Shown here one piece after another: positions 33,519 to 42,800 of a stretch of 64,000 bases of DNA. The notes under the pieces were generated by a model. That model saw nothing but the letters and a program-made list of their open reading frames with translations, made no database searches and was not told where the DNA came from. Origin of the DNA: SIG480 sp045636865 (GTDB lineage Bacteria; Bacillota; Clostridia; Oscillospirales; JAAYXM01); assembly GCA_045636865.1 (NCBI GenBank), contig JAZTYJ010000023.1, positions 18,792-82,791 of the forward strand, in the 5' to 3' direction. The translations under genes and the position numbers were made by a program. Each line of letters opens with the position of its first letter. Positions within the stretch are counted from its first letter, which is position 1.

Positions 33519-34943
33519 ATGGGAGGCTTTTTCGGGGCAGTTTGCCGACACGATGCTCTCAGTGATGTTTTCTTCGGAACAGATTACCACTCACACCTTG
33601 GAACAAGACGTGCGGGTATCGCGGCATATGATGAGGAGATAGGACTTCAGCGAGAAATCCACAACATCCAGAATTCGCCGTTCCGAACAAAATTCGAGCA
33701 TGTTTTTGATGAGATGCGCGGCACTTCCGCAATCGGTTGTATAAGTGACTATGATCCGCAGCCGCTTCTCATCAGATCGAATCTTGGTACCTATGCAATA
33801 TGTGTTATAGGTATAATCAACAATGCAAAAGAGCTTATTGACCATTATCTCTCTTTCAGCGGAGGTCACTTTGATGCAATGACAGGCGGAGGAGTCAACG
33901 GCACAGAGCTTGTTGCGGCACTTATCAATCAGAAGAGTGATTTTGCCGATGGAATAAAATTTGCTCAAAAACAAATAGAAGGAACTGCGTCTATTCTGAT
34001 TCTGAAAGAAGACGGCGTGCTTATAGCGGCAAGAGACCGACTCGGCAGGATTCCTGTTGTACTTGGCAAGAATGAAGATGGCTTTTGTGTTTCGTTTGAA
34101 GAGTTTGCATTTACAAAGCTCGGATACGAAAAAGAGAGAGAACTCGGTCCGGGAGAGATTGTTGAGATTTCGCTTGACGGAATCGAGCAGCTTGCAAAAC
34201 CGGGCAAGAAGATGAAGATGTGTTCATTCCTCTGGAGCTACTACGGTTATCCGACTTCTACATATGAAGGAGTAAACGTTGAGGTTATGCGCTACCGCAA
34301 CGGAAAAATCATGGCGCGCAACGATGAAAAGCTCGGAAAGCTAAACGACATTGACTATGTCGGCGGTGTTCCGGATTCAGGAACTCCTCACGCAATCGGT
34401 TATGCAAACGAAACAGGGCTTCCTTTTGCAAGAGCGTTTATAAAATACACTCCGACCTGGGCAAGAAGCTTTACCCCGGCAGCTTCAAAAGAGCGCAAGA
34501 AGATTGCGAAAATGAAGCAGATACCGGTTCATGAACTCATTCAGGGCAAGAAGCTTTTGTTTGTCGACGATTCAATCGTCCGAGGAACACAGCTTCGCGA
34601 AACGGTTGAATTTCTCTACGACAACGGCGCAAAAGAGGTTCATATGCGATCAGCTTGTCCGCCCATTATGTACGGATGCAAGTACCTTAATTTCAGCCGC
34701 GCGACCAACGATATGGAACTCATTGCCCGCAGAGTCATTATGGAGCTTGAGGGAGAAGAGGGTTTTAACCATATCGAAGAATACACAGATGCTTCAACCG
34801 AAAGAGGAAAGAATCTTCGTGAAAAAATCTGCGAAGAGTTGCACCTTGCGTCACTTGAATTCCAGTCACTTGAAGGTGTAATCGAATCTATCGGACTTGA
34901 ACCGTGCAAACTTTGCACTTACTGTTGGAACGGAAAGGAATAG
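33519..34943 (+). CDS. purF: PurF-like amidophosphoribosyltransferase lacking the N-terminal cysteine nucleophile
   Basis: PurF normally makes 5-phosphoribosylamine from PRPP and glutamine. This 474-residue protein has the phosphoribosyltransferase motif LLFVDDSIVRGTQLRE (about residues 344-359) and cysteines C235, C387, C466 and C469 in the places that ligate the 4Fe-4S cluster in Bacillus PurF. The glutaminase domain begins MGGFFGAVCRHD, where classical enzymes begin with cysteine then GVFG; glycine occupies the nucleophile position. The start is well fixed by GGGAGG upstream. Either the enzyme uses free ammonia, another residue (perhaps C9) acts, or a separate glutaminase helps. It is the only purF-like gene in a complete operon, so loss of function is unlikely. 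Confidence 0.88.
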   Translation: MGGFFGAVCRHDALSDVFFGTDYHSHLGTRRAGIAAYDEEIGLQREIHNIQNSPFRTKFEHVFDEMRGTSAIGCISDYDPQPLLIRSNLGTYAICVIGIINNAKELIDHYLSFSGGHFDAMTGGGVNGTELVAALINQKSDFADGIKFAQKQIEGTASILILKEDGVLIAARDRLGRIPVVLGKNEDGFCVSFEEFAFTKLGYEKERELGPGEIVEISLDGIEQLAKPGKKMKMCSFLWSYYGYPTSTYEGVNVEVMRYRNGKIMARNDEKLGKLNDIDYVGGVPDSGTPHAIGYANETGLPFARAFIKYTPTWARSFTPAASKERKKIAKMKQIPVHELIQGKKLLFVDDSIVRGTQLRETVEFLYDNGAKEVHMRSACPPIMYGCKYLNFSRATNDMELIARRVIMELEGEEGFNHIEEYTDASTERGKNLREKICEELHLASLEFQSLEGVIESIGLEPCKLCTYCWNGKE

Positions 34944-34948
34944 AAATT

Positions 34949-35986
34949 ATGAATATATCAAAATCAGACAGCTATGCAGCAGCAGGCGTTGATATTACAG
35001 CAGGATACAAAGCGGTTGAGCTTATGAAGCAGCACATCGCAAAGACAATGACAAGCGGTGTTTGCTCAGATGTAGGCGGATTTGGCGGTCTTTTCGAGCT
35101 TGACGTAACAGGTATGACGCGTCCCGTTCTCGTAAGCGGTACAGACGGTGTCGGAACAAAGCTCAAGCTTGCTTTTCTTATGGACAAGCACGACACAGTT
35201 GGTATCGACTGCGTTGCGATGTGTGTAAACGACATTATCTGCAGCGGTGCAAAGCCGCTTTTCTTCCTTGACTATATCGCCTGCGGTAAAAACGTTCCCG
35301 AAAAAATTGCAGATATCGTAAAGGGTGTTTGCGAGGGATGTGTTCAGTCGGGTGCTGCTCTCATCGGCGGCGAAACTGCAGAGATGCCGGGATTTTATCC
35401 GATAGATGAATATGACCTTGCAGGATACTGCACAGGCGTTGTTGATAAGTCAAAGATAATCGACAATAAGACAATGGCTCCGGGAGATGTAGTCATCGCG
35501 CTTGCTTCAAGCGGCGTTCACTCAAACGGATTTTCTCTTGTTCGCAAGGTTTTCGACGTTGAAAACAGCGACATTAAGTCACCCGTCGAAGCTCTTGGAG
35601 GAAAGTCTGTGGGAGAGACGCTTCTCACACCGACGAAGATATACGTAAAGTCTATCCTCGCTCTTCTTGAGAAGGTTACCGTAAAGGGTATTTCTCACAT
35701 CACGGGCGGAGGCTTCTATGAAAATATTCCGAGAAGCATTCCCGAAGGTCTCGGTGCAAAGATCGATAAGTCAAAGGTAAAAATTCTTCCGATATTTGAC
35801 CTCATCGCAAAAACAGGCAGCATCTCTGAACGCGATATGTTCAATACATTCAATATGGGTGTAGGTATGAGCGTTGTCGTAAAGGAAGAGGATGTTGAGA
35901 CTGCTCTTGAAATTCTCAGGGCAAACGGCGAGGATGCTTATGTAATCGGCGAGATTATTGCATCTGACGAAAAGGTGATTTTATGA
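34949..35986 (+). CDS. purM: Phosphoribosylformylglycinamidine cyclo-ligase
   Basis: PurM (AIR synthetase) closes the imidazole ring using ATP. The 345-residue protein has GVDITAGYKAVELMK near the N-terminus, the phosphate loop region SGTDGVGTKLKLAF (about residues 61-74), VNDIICSGAKPLFFLDY and GGETAEMPGFY (about 142-152). The ATG at 34949 has AAAGGAA eight bases upstream; an upstream in-frame ATG at 34904 lies inside purF without a ribosome site. Its end overlaps purN by four bases. Confidence 0.97.
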   Translation: MNISKSDSYAAAGVDITAGYKAVELMKQHIAKTMTSGVCSDVGGFGGLFELDVTGMTRPVLVSGTDGVGTKLKLAFLMDKHDTVGIDCVAMCVNDIICSGAKPLFFLDYIACGKNVPEKIADIVKGVCEGCVQSGAALIGGETAEMPGFYPIDEYDLAGYCTGVVDKSKIIDNKTMAPGDVVIALASSGVHSNGFSLVRKVFDVENSDIKSPVEALGGKSVGETLLTPTKIYVKSILALLEKVTVKGISHITGGGFYENIPRSIPEGLGAKIDKSKVKILPIFDLIAKTGSISERDMFNTFNMGVGMSVVVKEEDVETALEILRANGEDAYVIGEIIASDEKVIL

Positions 35987-36582
35987 GAAGGGCAAGAATA
36001 GCTGTTCTTGTATCAGGCGGAGGAACAAATCTTCAGGCACTTATTGATGCCGAAAAGAAGGGTATCCTCAAAAGCGGAAAAATTGAGCTTGTAGTTTCAA
36101 ATAAGGATGATGCATATGCTCTCACTCGTGCCGGGCGAGAGGGGATAAAAACTGCAGTAGTAAGAAAAAAAGATTATCCCGAAGTCGATGCGTTTGAGAA
36201 AAAGCTTATATCTCTTCTTGACGACGAGAAAATCGACATTATCGTCCTTGCGGGATTTATGGCTATTTTGGGTGAGGTGTTTACATCCCATTATCCGAGG
36301 AGGATAATAAATGTTCATCCGTCGCTCATTCCGTCTTTCTGCGGAAAAGGGTTCTACGGACTTCGCGTTCACGAGGCGGCACTTGAGTACGGTGTAAAGG
36401 TTACGGGTGCAACGGTGCATTTTGTGAACGAAATTCCCGACGGCGGAGAGATAATTATGCAGAAGGCTGTTGCAATCCTTGAGGATGACACGGCAGAAAC
36501 CCTGCAGAAACGCGTTATGCGCCTTGCTGAGTGGAAGATACTTCCCGAAGCGGTTGAAAAGGTATCGGCACAGATTATATAG
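35983..36582 (+). CDS. purN: Phosphoribosylglycinamide formyltransferase
   Basis: PurN transfers a formyl group from 10-formyl-tetrahydrofolate to GAR. The 199-residue protein has the N-terminal phosphate loop VLVSGGGTNLQAL (about residues 8-20), LAGFMAIL (about 88-95) with the catalytic asparagine and histidine in INVHPSLIPSF, and the late catalytic aspartate in EIPDGGEII. The start overlaps purM by four bases (ATGA), implying coupled translation. Confidence 0.96.
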   Translation: MRRARIAVLVSGGGTNLQALIDAEKKGILKSGKIELVVSNKDDAYALTRAGREGIKTAVVRKKDYPEVDAFEKKLISLLDDEKIDIIVLAGFMAILGEVFTSHYPRRIINVHPSLIPSFCGKGFYGLRVHEAALEYGVKVTGATVHFVNEIPDGGEIIMQKAVAILEDDTAETLQKRVMRLAEWKILPEAVEKVSAQII

Positions 36583-36606
36583 CTCTTTAGGGAGGAAAAT
36601 TCAAGA

Positions 36607-37326
36607 ATGAACATCTATGAGATTAACAATATTGAAAAGCAGGTAAAGGGAAATTCATACGTCGGTCGCGGTATCGTAATCGGCAAAACGGCAGACGGAA
36701 AAAAGGCTTGCTCTGCATACTTTATAATGGGCAGAAGTGCAAACAGCCGTAACCGTATCTTCACCGAGAAGAATGGTGATATTTTCACAGAGCCGTTTGA
36801 TGCATCAAAGGTTGAGGATCCGAGCCTCATCATCTATGCGGCAATCCGTAGTTTTGAGAACAAACTCATCGTTACAAACGGCGACCAGACAGATACAATA
36901 TATAACTTCGTAAAAGAGGGAAAGGGCTTTCGAGAATCGCTCAGAACCCGTGAGTTTGAACCGGATGCTCCGAACTTCACACCGAGAATCAGCGGTATGC
37001 TCACGTTTGAAAACGGAGATTTTACATACGAAATGAGCATCTTGAAGAGCATTGACGAAAAGGGCTCTGACTGTTGCCGTATGCACTTTGACTATCCGTC
37101 GGTAAACGGTCTCGGTCATTTTATCCACACATACATCTGCGATGGAAACCCGATCCCCACGTTCTGCGGTGAGCCGGAGAGAGTCGAGATTCAAAACGAT
37201 ATTGAAGAGTTTACAAACACTCTCTGGAATGCTCTTGATGAAGAAAATAAGATTTCACTTTACGTCCGTTATACAGACATTGAAACAGGCAAGTATGACG
37301 AGAAACTTATAAACAAAAATAAGTAA
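36607..37326 (+). CDS. Stand-alone IMP cyclohydrolase (PurO-like family)
   Basis: The 239-residue protein matches the separate IMP cyclohydrolase family (first known from archaeal PurO), which closes the purine ring of FAICAR to give IMP. Visible features include NSYVGRGIVIGKT (about residues 16-28) and MGRSANSRNRIF (about 39-50), an arginine-rich strand typical of the family. Classical bacteria instead carry this activity in the N-terminal half of PurH. Here the next gene encodes only the transformylase half, so the two together replace bifunctional PurH. Confidence 0.88.
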   Translation: MNIYEINNIEKQVKGNSYVGRGIVIGKTADGKKACSAYFIMGRSANSRNRIFTEKNGDIFTEPFDASKVEDPSLIIYAAIRSFENKLIVTNGDQTDTIYNFVKEGKGFRESLRTREFEPDAPNFTPRISGMLTFENGDFTYEMSILKSIDEKGSDCCRMHFDYPSVNGLGHFIHTYICDGNPIPTFCGEPERVEIQNDIEEFTNTLWNALDEENKISLYVRYTDIETGKYDEKLINKNK

Positions 37327-37339
37327 GGAGAATATACCG

Positions 37340-38524
37340 ATGAAGGAATTTGAACTTAAGTACGGATGTAATCCGAATCAGAAACCGTCTAAAATATTTA
37401 TGGAAAACGGCGCTGACCTCCCGATTGAAATTTTATCGGGCAGACCGGGATATATCAATTTTCTTGACGCATTCAATGCATGGCAGCTTGTTCGCGAACT
37501 CAAGATAGCACTCGGACTTCCTGCGGCAACATCTTTCAAGCACGTAAGCCCGACATCTGCAGCAGTTGGAATTCCTCTCTCGGATAAGCTTAAAAAGGCT
37601 TGCTTTGTAGACGACGTTGAAGGTCTTGATGAGTCTCCGCTTGCCTGTGCATATGCAAGAGCAAGAGGTACAGACAGAATGTGCTCATTCGGCGACTGGG
37701 TTGCGCTTTCAGACGTCTGCGACGTCACAACAGCAAAGATGATCAAGCGTGAGGTTTCAGACGGTATCATAGCTCCGGGATATGAGCCGGAAGCACTTGA
37801 AATCTTAAAAACAAAGAGAAAAGGCAACTACAACATTGTAAAGATTGACGAAAACTATGTCCCCGAACTTATCGAGCGCAAGCAGGTTTTCGGAATCACA
37901 TTTGAGCAGGGAAGAAACAACTTCGAAATCAACCGCGCTCTTCTTGAGAATGTTGTGACAGCAAATAAGAATATGCCCGAAGAGGCTGTTCGCGACCTTA
38001 TCGTCGCACTCATCACACTTAAATACACTCAGTCAAACTCCGTATGCTATGCAGTTGACGGACAGGCTATCGGCGTAGGTGCAGGTCAGCAGTCAAGAAT
38101 CCATTGCACACGCCTTGCAGGAACAAAGGCTGACACGTGGTTTTTGCGTCAGCACGAAAAAGTCCTCAACCTTCCGTTTAAGGAGGATATCGGACGTCCT
38201 GACCGCGACAATGTAATCGACGGTTACATAAACAAGAACGAAGAGGACGTCTGCGCAGACGGAAACTGGGAACGCTTCTTCACAAAGAAGCCCGAGCCGT
38301 TTACACATGAAGAAATGCGTGCATACCTTGATACAATCAAGGGTGTAGCTCTCGGCTCTGATGCATTTTTCCCGTTTGCAGACAATATTGACCGTGCGGC
38401 AATGAGTGGTGTAAGCTACATCGCAGAGCCGGGCGGATCTATAAGAGATGACCTTGTAATCGAGTGCTGTGATAAGCACAACATCGCAATGGCATTCACA
38501 GGTATGCGCCTGTTCCACCATTAA
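37340..38524 (+). CDS. purH: AICAR transformylase (PurH C-terminal domain only)
   Basis: The 394-residue protein begins FELKYGCNPNQKPSKIF, the start of the transformylase domain in classical PurH, and continues with FLDAFNAWQLV, KHVSPTSAAVG (catalytic lysine-histidine pair, about residues 69-79) and GQQSRIHCTRLA. The N-terminal IMP cyclohydrolase (MGS-like) domain of bifunctional PurH is absent; that step is covered by the preceding gene. It uses 10-formyl-tetrahydrofolate to convert AICAR (ZMP, the riboswitch ligand) to FAICAR. Confidence 0.93.
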   Translation: MKEFELKYGCNPNQKPSKIFMENGADLPIEILSGRPGYINFLDAFNAWQLVRELKIALGLPAATSFKHVSPTSAAVGIPLSDKLKKACFVDDVEGLDESPLACAYARARGTDRMCSFGDWVALSDVCDVTTAKMIKREVSDGIIAPGYEPEALEILKTKRKGNYNIVKIDENYVPELIERKQVFGITFEQGRNNFEINRALLENVVTANKNMPEEAVRDLIVALITLKYTQSNSVCYAVDGQAIGVGAGQQSRIHCTRLAGTKADTWFLRQHEKVLNLPFKEDIGRPDRDNVIDGYINKNEEDVCADGNWERFFTKKPEPFTHEEMRAYLDTIKGVALGSDAFFPFADNIDRAAMSGVSYIAEPGGSIRDDLVIECCDKHNIAMAFTGMRLFHH

Positions 38525-38542
38525 TATACGGAGGCTACCATT

Positions 38543-39811
38543 ATGAAGATTATGGTTGTTGGTGGCGGCGGACGCGAGCATGCCATCATTAAGAAAATTA
38601 AACTCAATAAAAACGTAGAGCAGATTTTTGCAGTGCCCGGAAACGGCGGTATGGCAAAGGAAGCTACCTGCGTTGATATTTCGGCAAAGGATATTCCTGC
38701 AATAGTTGATTTTGCTCTTGAGAACAAAGTCGACTATGCAATCGTTGCACCGGATGACCCGCTTGTTCTCGGCGCAGTTGATGCTCTCGGAGAAAAGGGA
38801 ATTCCGTGCTTCGGTCCGCGTGCAAATGCCGCGATAATCGAGGGAAGTAAGGTTTTTTCAAAGAACCTTATGAAGAAATACAATATCCCGACTGCGACGT
38901 ACGAAGTTTTTGATGATGCAGAGAAGGCCCTTGCATATCTTGAAACTGCACCGATTCCGACAGTTGTAAAGGCAGATGGCCTTGCACTCGGAAAAGGCGT
39001 TATCATCGCGGAAACACGCGAAGACGCAAAGGATGCAGTCCGTTCAATGATGAACGACAAAGCATTCGGCAAAAGCGGTGAGACGGTTGTCATCGAGGAG
39101 TTTCTCACGGGTCCTGAGGTATCTGTTCTTGCATTTACCGACGGCAAAACAGTAGTCCCGATGGTTTCATCGATGGACCACAAGCGAATCGGCGATAACG
39201 ACACAGGTCTCAACACCGGTGGTATGGGAACTGTTGCTCCGAACCCGTATTACACAAAGGAAATCGCAGAGTTGTGCATGAAGACAATCTTCCTTCCTAC
39301 AATTGATGCGATGAATAAAGAGGGCAGAACCTTCAAGGGATGTCTCTATTTCGGACTTATGCTCACTCCGAACGGTCCGAAGGTTATCGAATACAACTGC
39401 CGTTTCGGAGATCCCGAAACACAGGTAGTTCTTCCGCTTCTTGAGAGCGATCTTCTCACGGTTATGCAGGCGGTTACGAACGAAACACTTGATGACTGTG
39501 AAGTTAAGTTTTCAGATAAGAGTGCGTGTTGCGTAATTATGGCATCAAAGGGCTATCCGACGGCTTATGAAAAGGGATTTGAAATTGATATTCCCGAAGA
39601 AATTTTTGACAACGTCTACGTTGCAGGTGCAAGCATAAAGGACGGTAGACTTTGTACAAACGGAGGACGAGTTCTCGGTGCAACTGCTGTGGCTGAAAAT
39701 CTTGAAAATGCAGTTGCAGATGCTTACAAGCTTGTTTCAAAAATTAAGTTTGAAAACGCATATTACAGAAGTGATATAGGCAGAAAGGCGCTTTCTGCGA
39801 AGGGGGAATAA
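38543..39811 (+). CDS. purD: Phosphoribosylamine-glycine ligase
   Basis: PurD (GAR synthetase) joins glycine to phosphoribosylamine with ATP. The 422-residue ATP-grasp protein starts KIMVVGGGGREHAII, and has PTVVKADGLALGKGVI (about residues 136-151), the VIEEFLTGPEVSVLAF segment and YNCRFGDPETQ (about 288-298), all diagnostic. It is 18 bases after the transformylase gene and four before purL. Confidence 0.97.
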   Translation: MKIMVVGGGGREHAIIKKIKLNKNVEQIFAVPGNGGMAKEATCVDISAKDIPAIVDFALENKVDYAIVAPDDPLVLGAVDALGEKGIPCFGPRANAAIIEGSKVFSKNLMKKYNIPTATYEVFDDAEKALAYLETAPIPTVVKADGLALGKGVIIAETREDAKDAVRSMMNDKAFGKSGETVVIEEFLTGPEVSVLAFTDGKTVVPMVSSMDHKRIGDNDTGLNTGGMGTVAPNPYYTKEIAELCMKTIFLPTIDAMNKEGRTFKGCLYFGLMLTPNGPKVIEYNCRFGDPETQVVLPLLESDLLTVMQAVTNETLDDCEVKFSDKSACCVIMASKGYPTAYEKGFEIDIPEEIFDNVYVAGASIKDGRLCTNGGRVLGATAVAENLENAVADAYKLVSKIKFENAYYRSDIGRKALSAKGE

Positions 39812-39815
39812 GAGT

Positions 39816-42800
39816 ATGGTATATCGAGTTTATGTTGAAAAGAAAAAAGAGCTTGCGAACGAAGCACGTGCTCTTCTCTCCGATGCACAGGCGCTTCTCG
39901 GCATCAAGAGCCTTACAAATGTTCGCATCATAAACAGATATGATGCAGAAAATATAACCGAAGAGCTTTTTGAATATGCGAAGAAGACGGTTTTTTCAGA
40001 ACCGCAGCTCGATATTGTTACAGACGATATCAGCCTCTGCTGTGATGCAAAGGCATTTGCGGTAGAATATCTTCCGGGTCAGTTTGACCAGCGCGCAGAC
40101 TCTGCTGCACAGTGTATCCAGATTATCTCGCAGACAGACCGTCCGACAATCCGCACAGCAAAGGTTTACCTCCTTTACGGTGAGCTTACTGATGCTGATG
40201 TTGCGGAAATCAAAAAGTATGTTATTAACCCGGTTGAGGCAAGAGAAGCAGCGCTTTCAAAGCCGGAAACCTTAAAGGCTGATTATGACATTCCGACAGA
40301 AGTTGAAACGCTTGACGGATTTATTTCACTTGACCGCAAGGGACTTGAAGGCTTCGTTTCAAAATATGGTCTTGCTATGGATGCAGACGATATTGAATTC
40401 TGTCAGAAATACTTTATAGAAGAGGGAAGAAATCCGACCATCACGGAAATCAGAATGATAGATACATACTGGTCAGATCATTGCCGTCATACGACCTTCC
40501 TTACAACTATCGATGATGTCAAATTTGAGGATGCACTTTTGCAGAAGACATATGAGGAATACGTTGATGTCCGCCGTCAGCTCGGCAGAACAAAACCCAT
40601 CTGCCTTATGGATCTTGCGACAGTTGCAGTAAAGTATCTTCGTGCAAACGGAGAGCTTGACCGCCTCGACGAATCAGAGGAAATCAACGCATGTACCGTT
40701 AAAATCGATGTGGATGTTGACGGTGTCAGCGAGCCGTGGCTTCTTCTCTTCAAGAACGAAACCCACAACCACCCGACAGAAATCGAGCCGTTCGGTGGTG
40801 CTGCAACATGTATCGGCGGTGCTATCCGCGACCCGCTTTCAGGTCGTTCGTATGTTTACGGTGCAATGCGCGTAACAGGTGCGGCAAACCCGTTAAAGCC
40901 TGTCAGTGAAACTATGAAGGGTAAGCTCCCGCAGAGAAAGATTGTTACTACTGCGGCGGCAGGCTATTCATCATACGGCAACCAGATCGGTCTTGCAACA
41001 GGTATTGTTGACGAGATTTATCACGAAGGCTATGCGGCAAAGCGTATGGAAATCGGTGCGGTTATTGCAGCAGCTCCGCAGGAGAACGTCAGAAGAGAAA
41101 GACCGAATCCGGGAGACATAGTCATCCTTCTCGGCGGTGCTACAGGTCGCGACGGTTGCGGCGCTGCTACAGGTTCATCAAAATCACATACTGCAGACTC
41201 GCTTGAAACCTGCGGTGCAGAGGTTCAGAAGGGTAATGCACCTGAGGAGAGAAAGCTTCAGCGTCTCTTCAGAAATCCCGAGGCAAGCAAGCTTATAAAG
41301 CGTTGCAACGACTTCGGTGCAGGCGGCGTTTCTGTTGCTATCGGTGAGCTTGCAGACGGTCTTGAAATCAACCTCGATGCAGTACCGAAGAAGTACGACG
41401 GCCTCGACGGTACAGAGCTTGCCATAAGCGAATCGCAGGAGCGAATGGCTTGCGTTGTTGAGGCAAAGGATAAAGAACGTTTCCTTACTCTTGCTGCAGA
41501 AGAAAACCTCTCTGCCTGCCCGGTTGCGGTGGTTACGGAAAGCCCGAGACTCGTCATGAACTGGAACGGCAAGAAGATTGTTGACATCAGCCGTGACTTC
41601 TTAAATTCCAACGGTGCAGAAAAGCACATCACGGTTGAGACAACAAAACCAAACCTTGAAAATAAGAAAATCGGAAGCTCATTTGCCGAGAACTACAAGA
41701 AGATGGCAGATGACCTCAACATATGCTCAAAGCGCGGTCTTTCAGAGCGCTTTGACTCTACAATCGGCGCAGGAACAGTTCTTATGCCGTTTGGCGGCAA
41801 GAATCAGCTCACGCCGATTCAGGCAATGGTTCAGAAGATTTCTGTTGAAAAGAAGCATACGGATACCTGCTCATTTATGTCATGGGGCTACAACCCGTTC
41901 CTCACAGAGCAGAGCCCGTATCACGGTGCATATATGGCGGTTGTTGAGTCTGTATGCAAGCTCATCGCAACAGGTGCTGACTTTAGCGAAGTTTATCTCA
42001 CATTCCAGGAATACTTTGAGCGTCTCGGTCGCGATCCGAAGAGATGGGGAAAACCCATGGCGGCTCTTCTCGGTGCGTTCAAGGCACAGATGGAGCTCAA
42101 AATCGGCTCTATCGGCGGTAAGGACTCTATGAGCGGCTCTTTTGAGGATCTTGATGTTCCGCCGACGCTCGTATCCTTTGCAGTTACCTGCGGTAAGGTT
42201 TCGGATGTAATCTCTCCAGAGTTTAAAAAGGCAGGAAATAAGGTTTATTGTCTTGGCGCGGAGTTTGATGAGAATAACTTGCCGAAGACAGAATCACTCC
42301 TTGCGTTGTTTGACAAGGTAACAAAGCTTATGCGCGACGGCAAGATCGTTGCATGCTATACACCGGGTCTTGGCGGTATCGCAGAAGCTGTTATGAAGAT
42401 GGCATTCGGCAACGGATTTGGGTTTGACTTTAGCGATAAGCTCAATGCTGAAAAGCTTTTCGGCTACAGCTATGCTTCGTTCGTATTTGAAGCAACAGAA
42501 GAAATTCCCGATGCTGAGTTTATCGGAACAATAACAGATAAAGACGCATTCGTTCTCGGTTCGGAAAGTGTTCCGGTATCAAAGCTTCTCGGAGTATATG
42601 AAGACAAACTTGAGAGTGTATTCCCGTGCAATATTAAGCAGGAGGGCACAACGGTCGAAAACTTCTGTTTTGAGGGTAAGGAAGTTCTTGCTCCGGCTAT
42701 AAGGGTTGCAAAACCAAAGGTTTTGATTCCGGCGTTCCCGGGAACAAACTGCGAGTTCGATTCAGCGAAGGCTGTAAGAGATGCAGGGGCAGAGCCTGAA

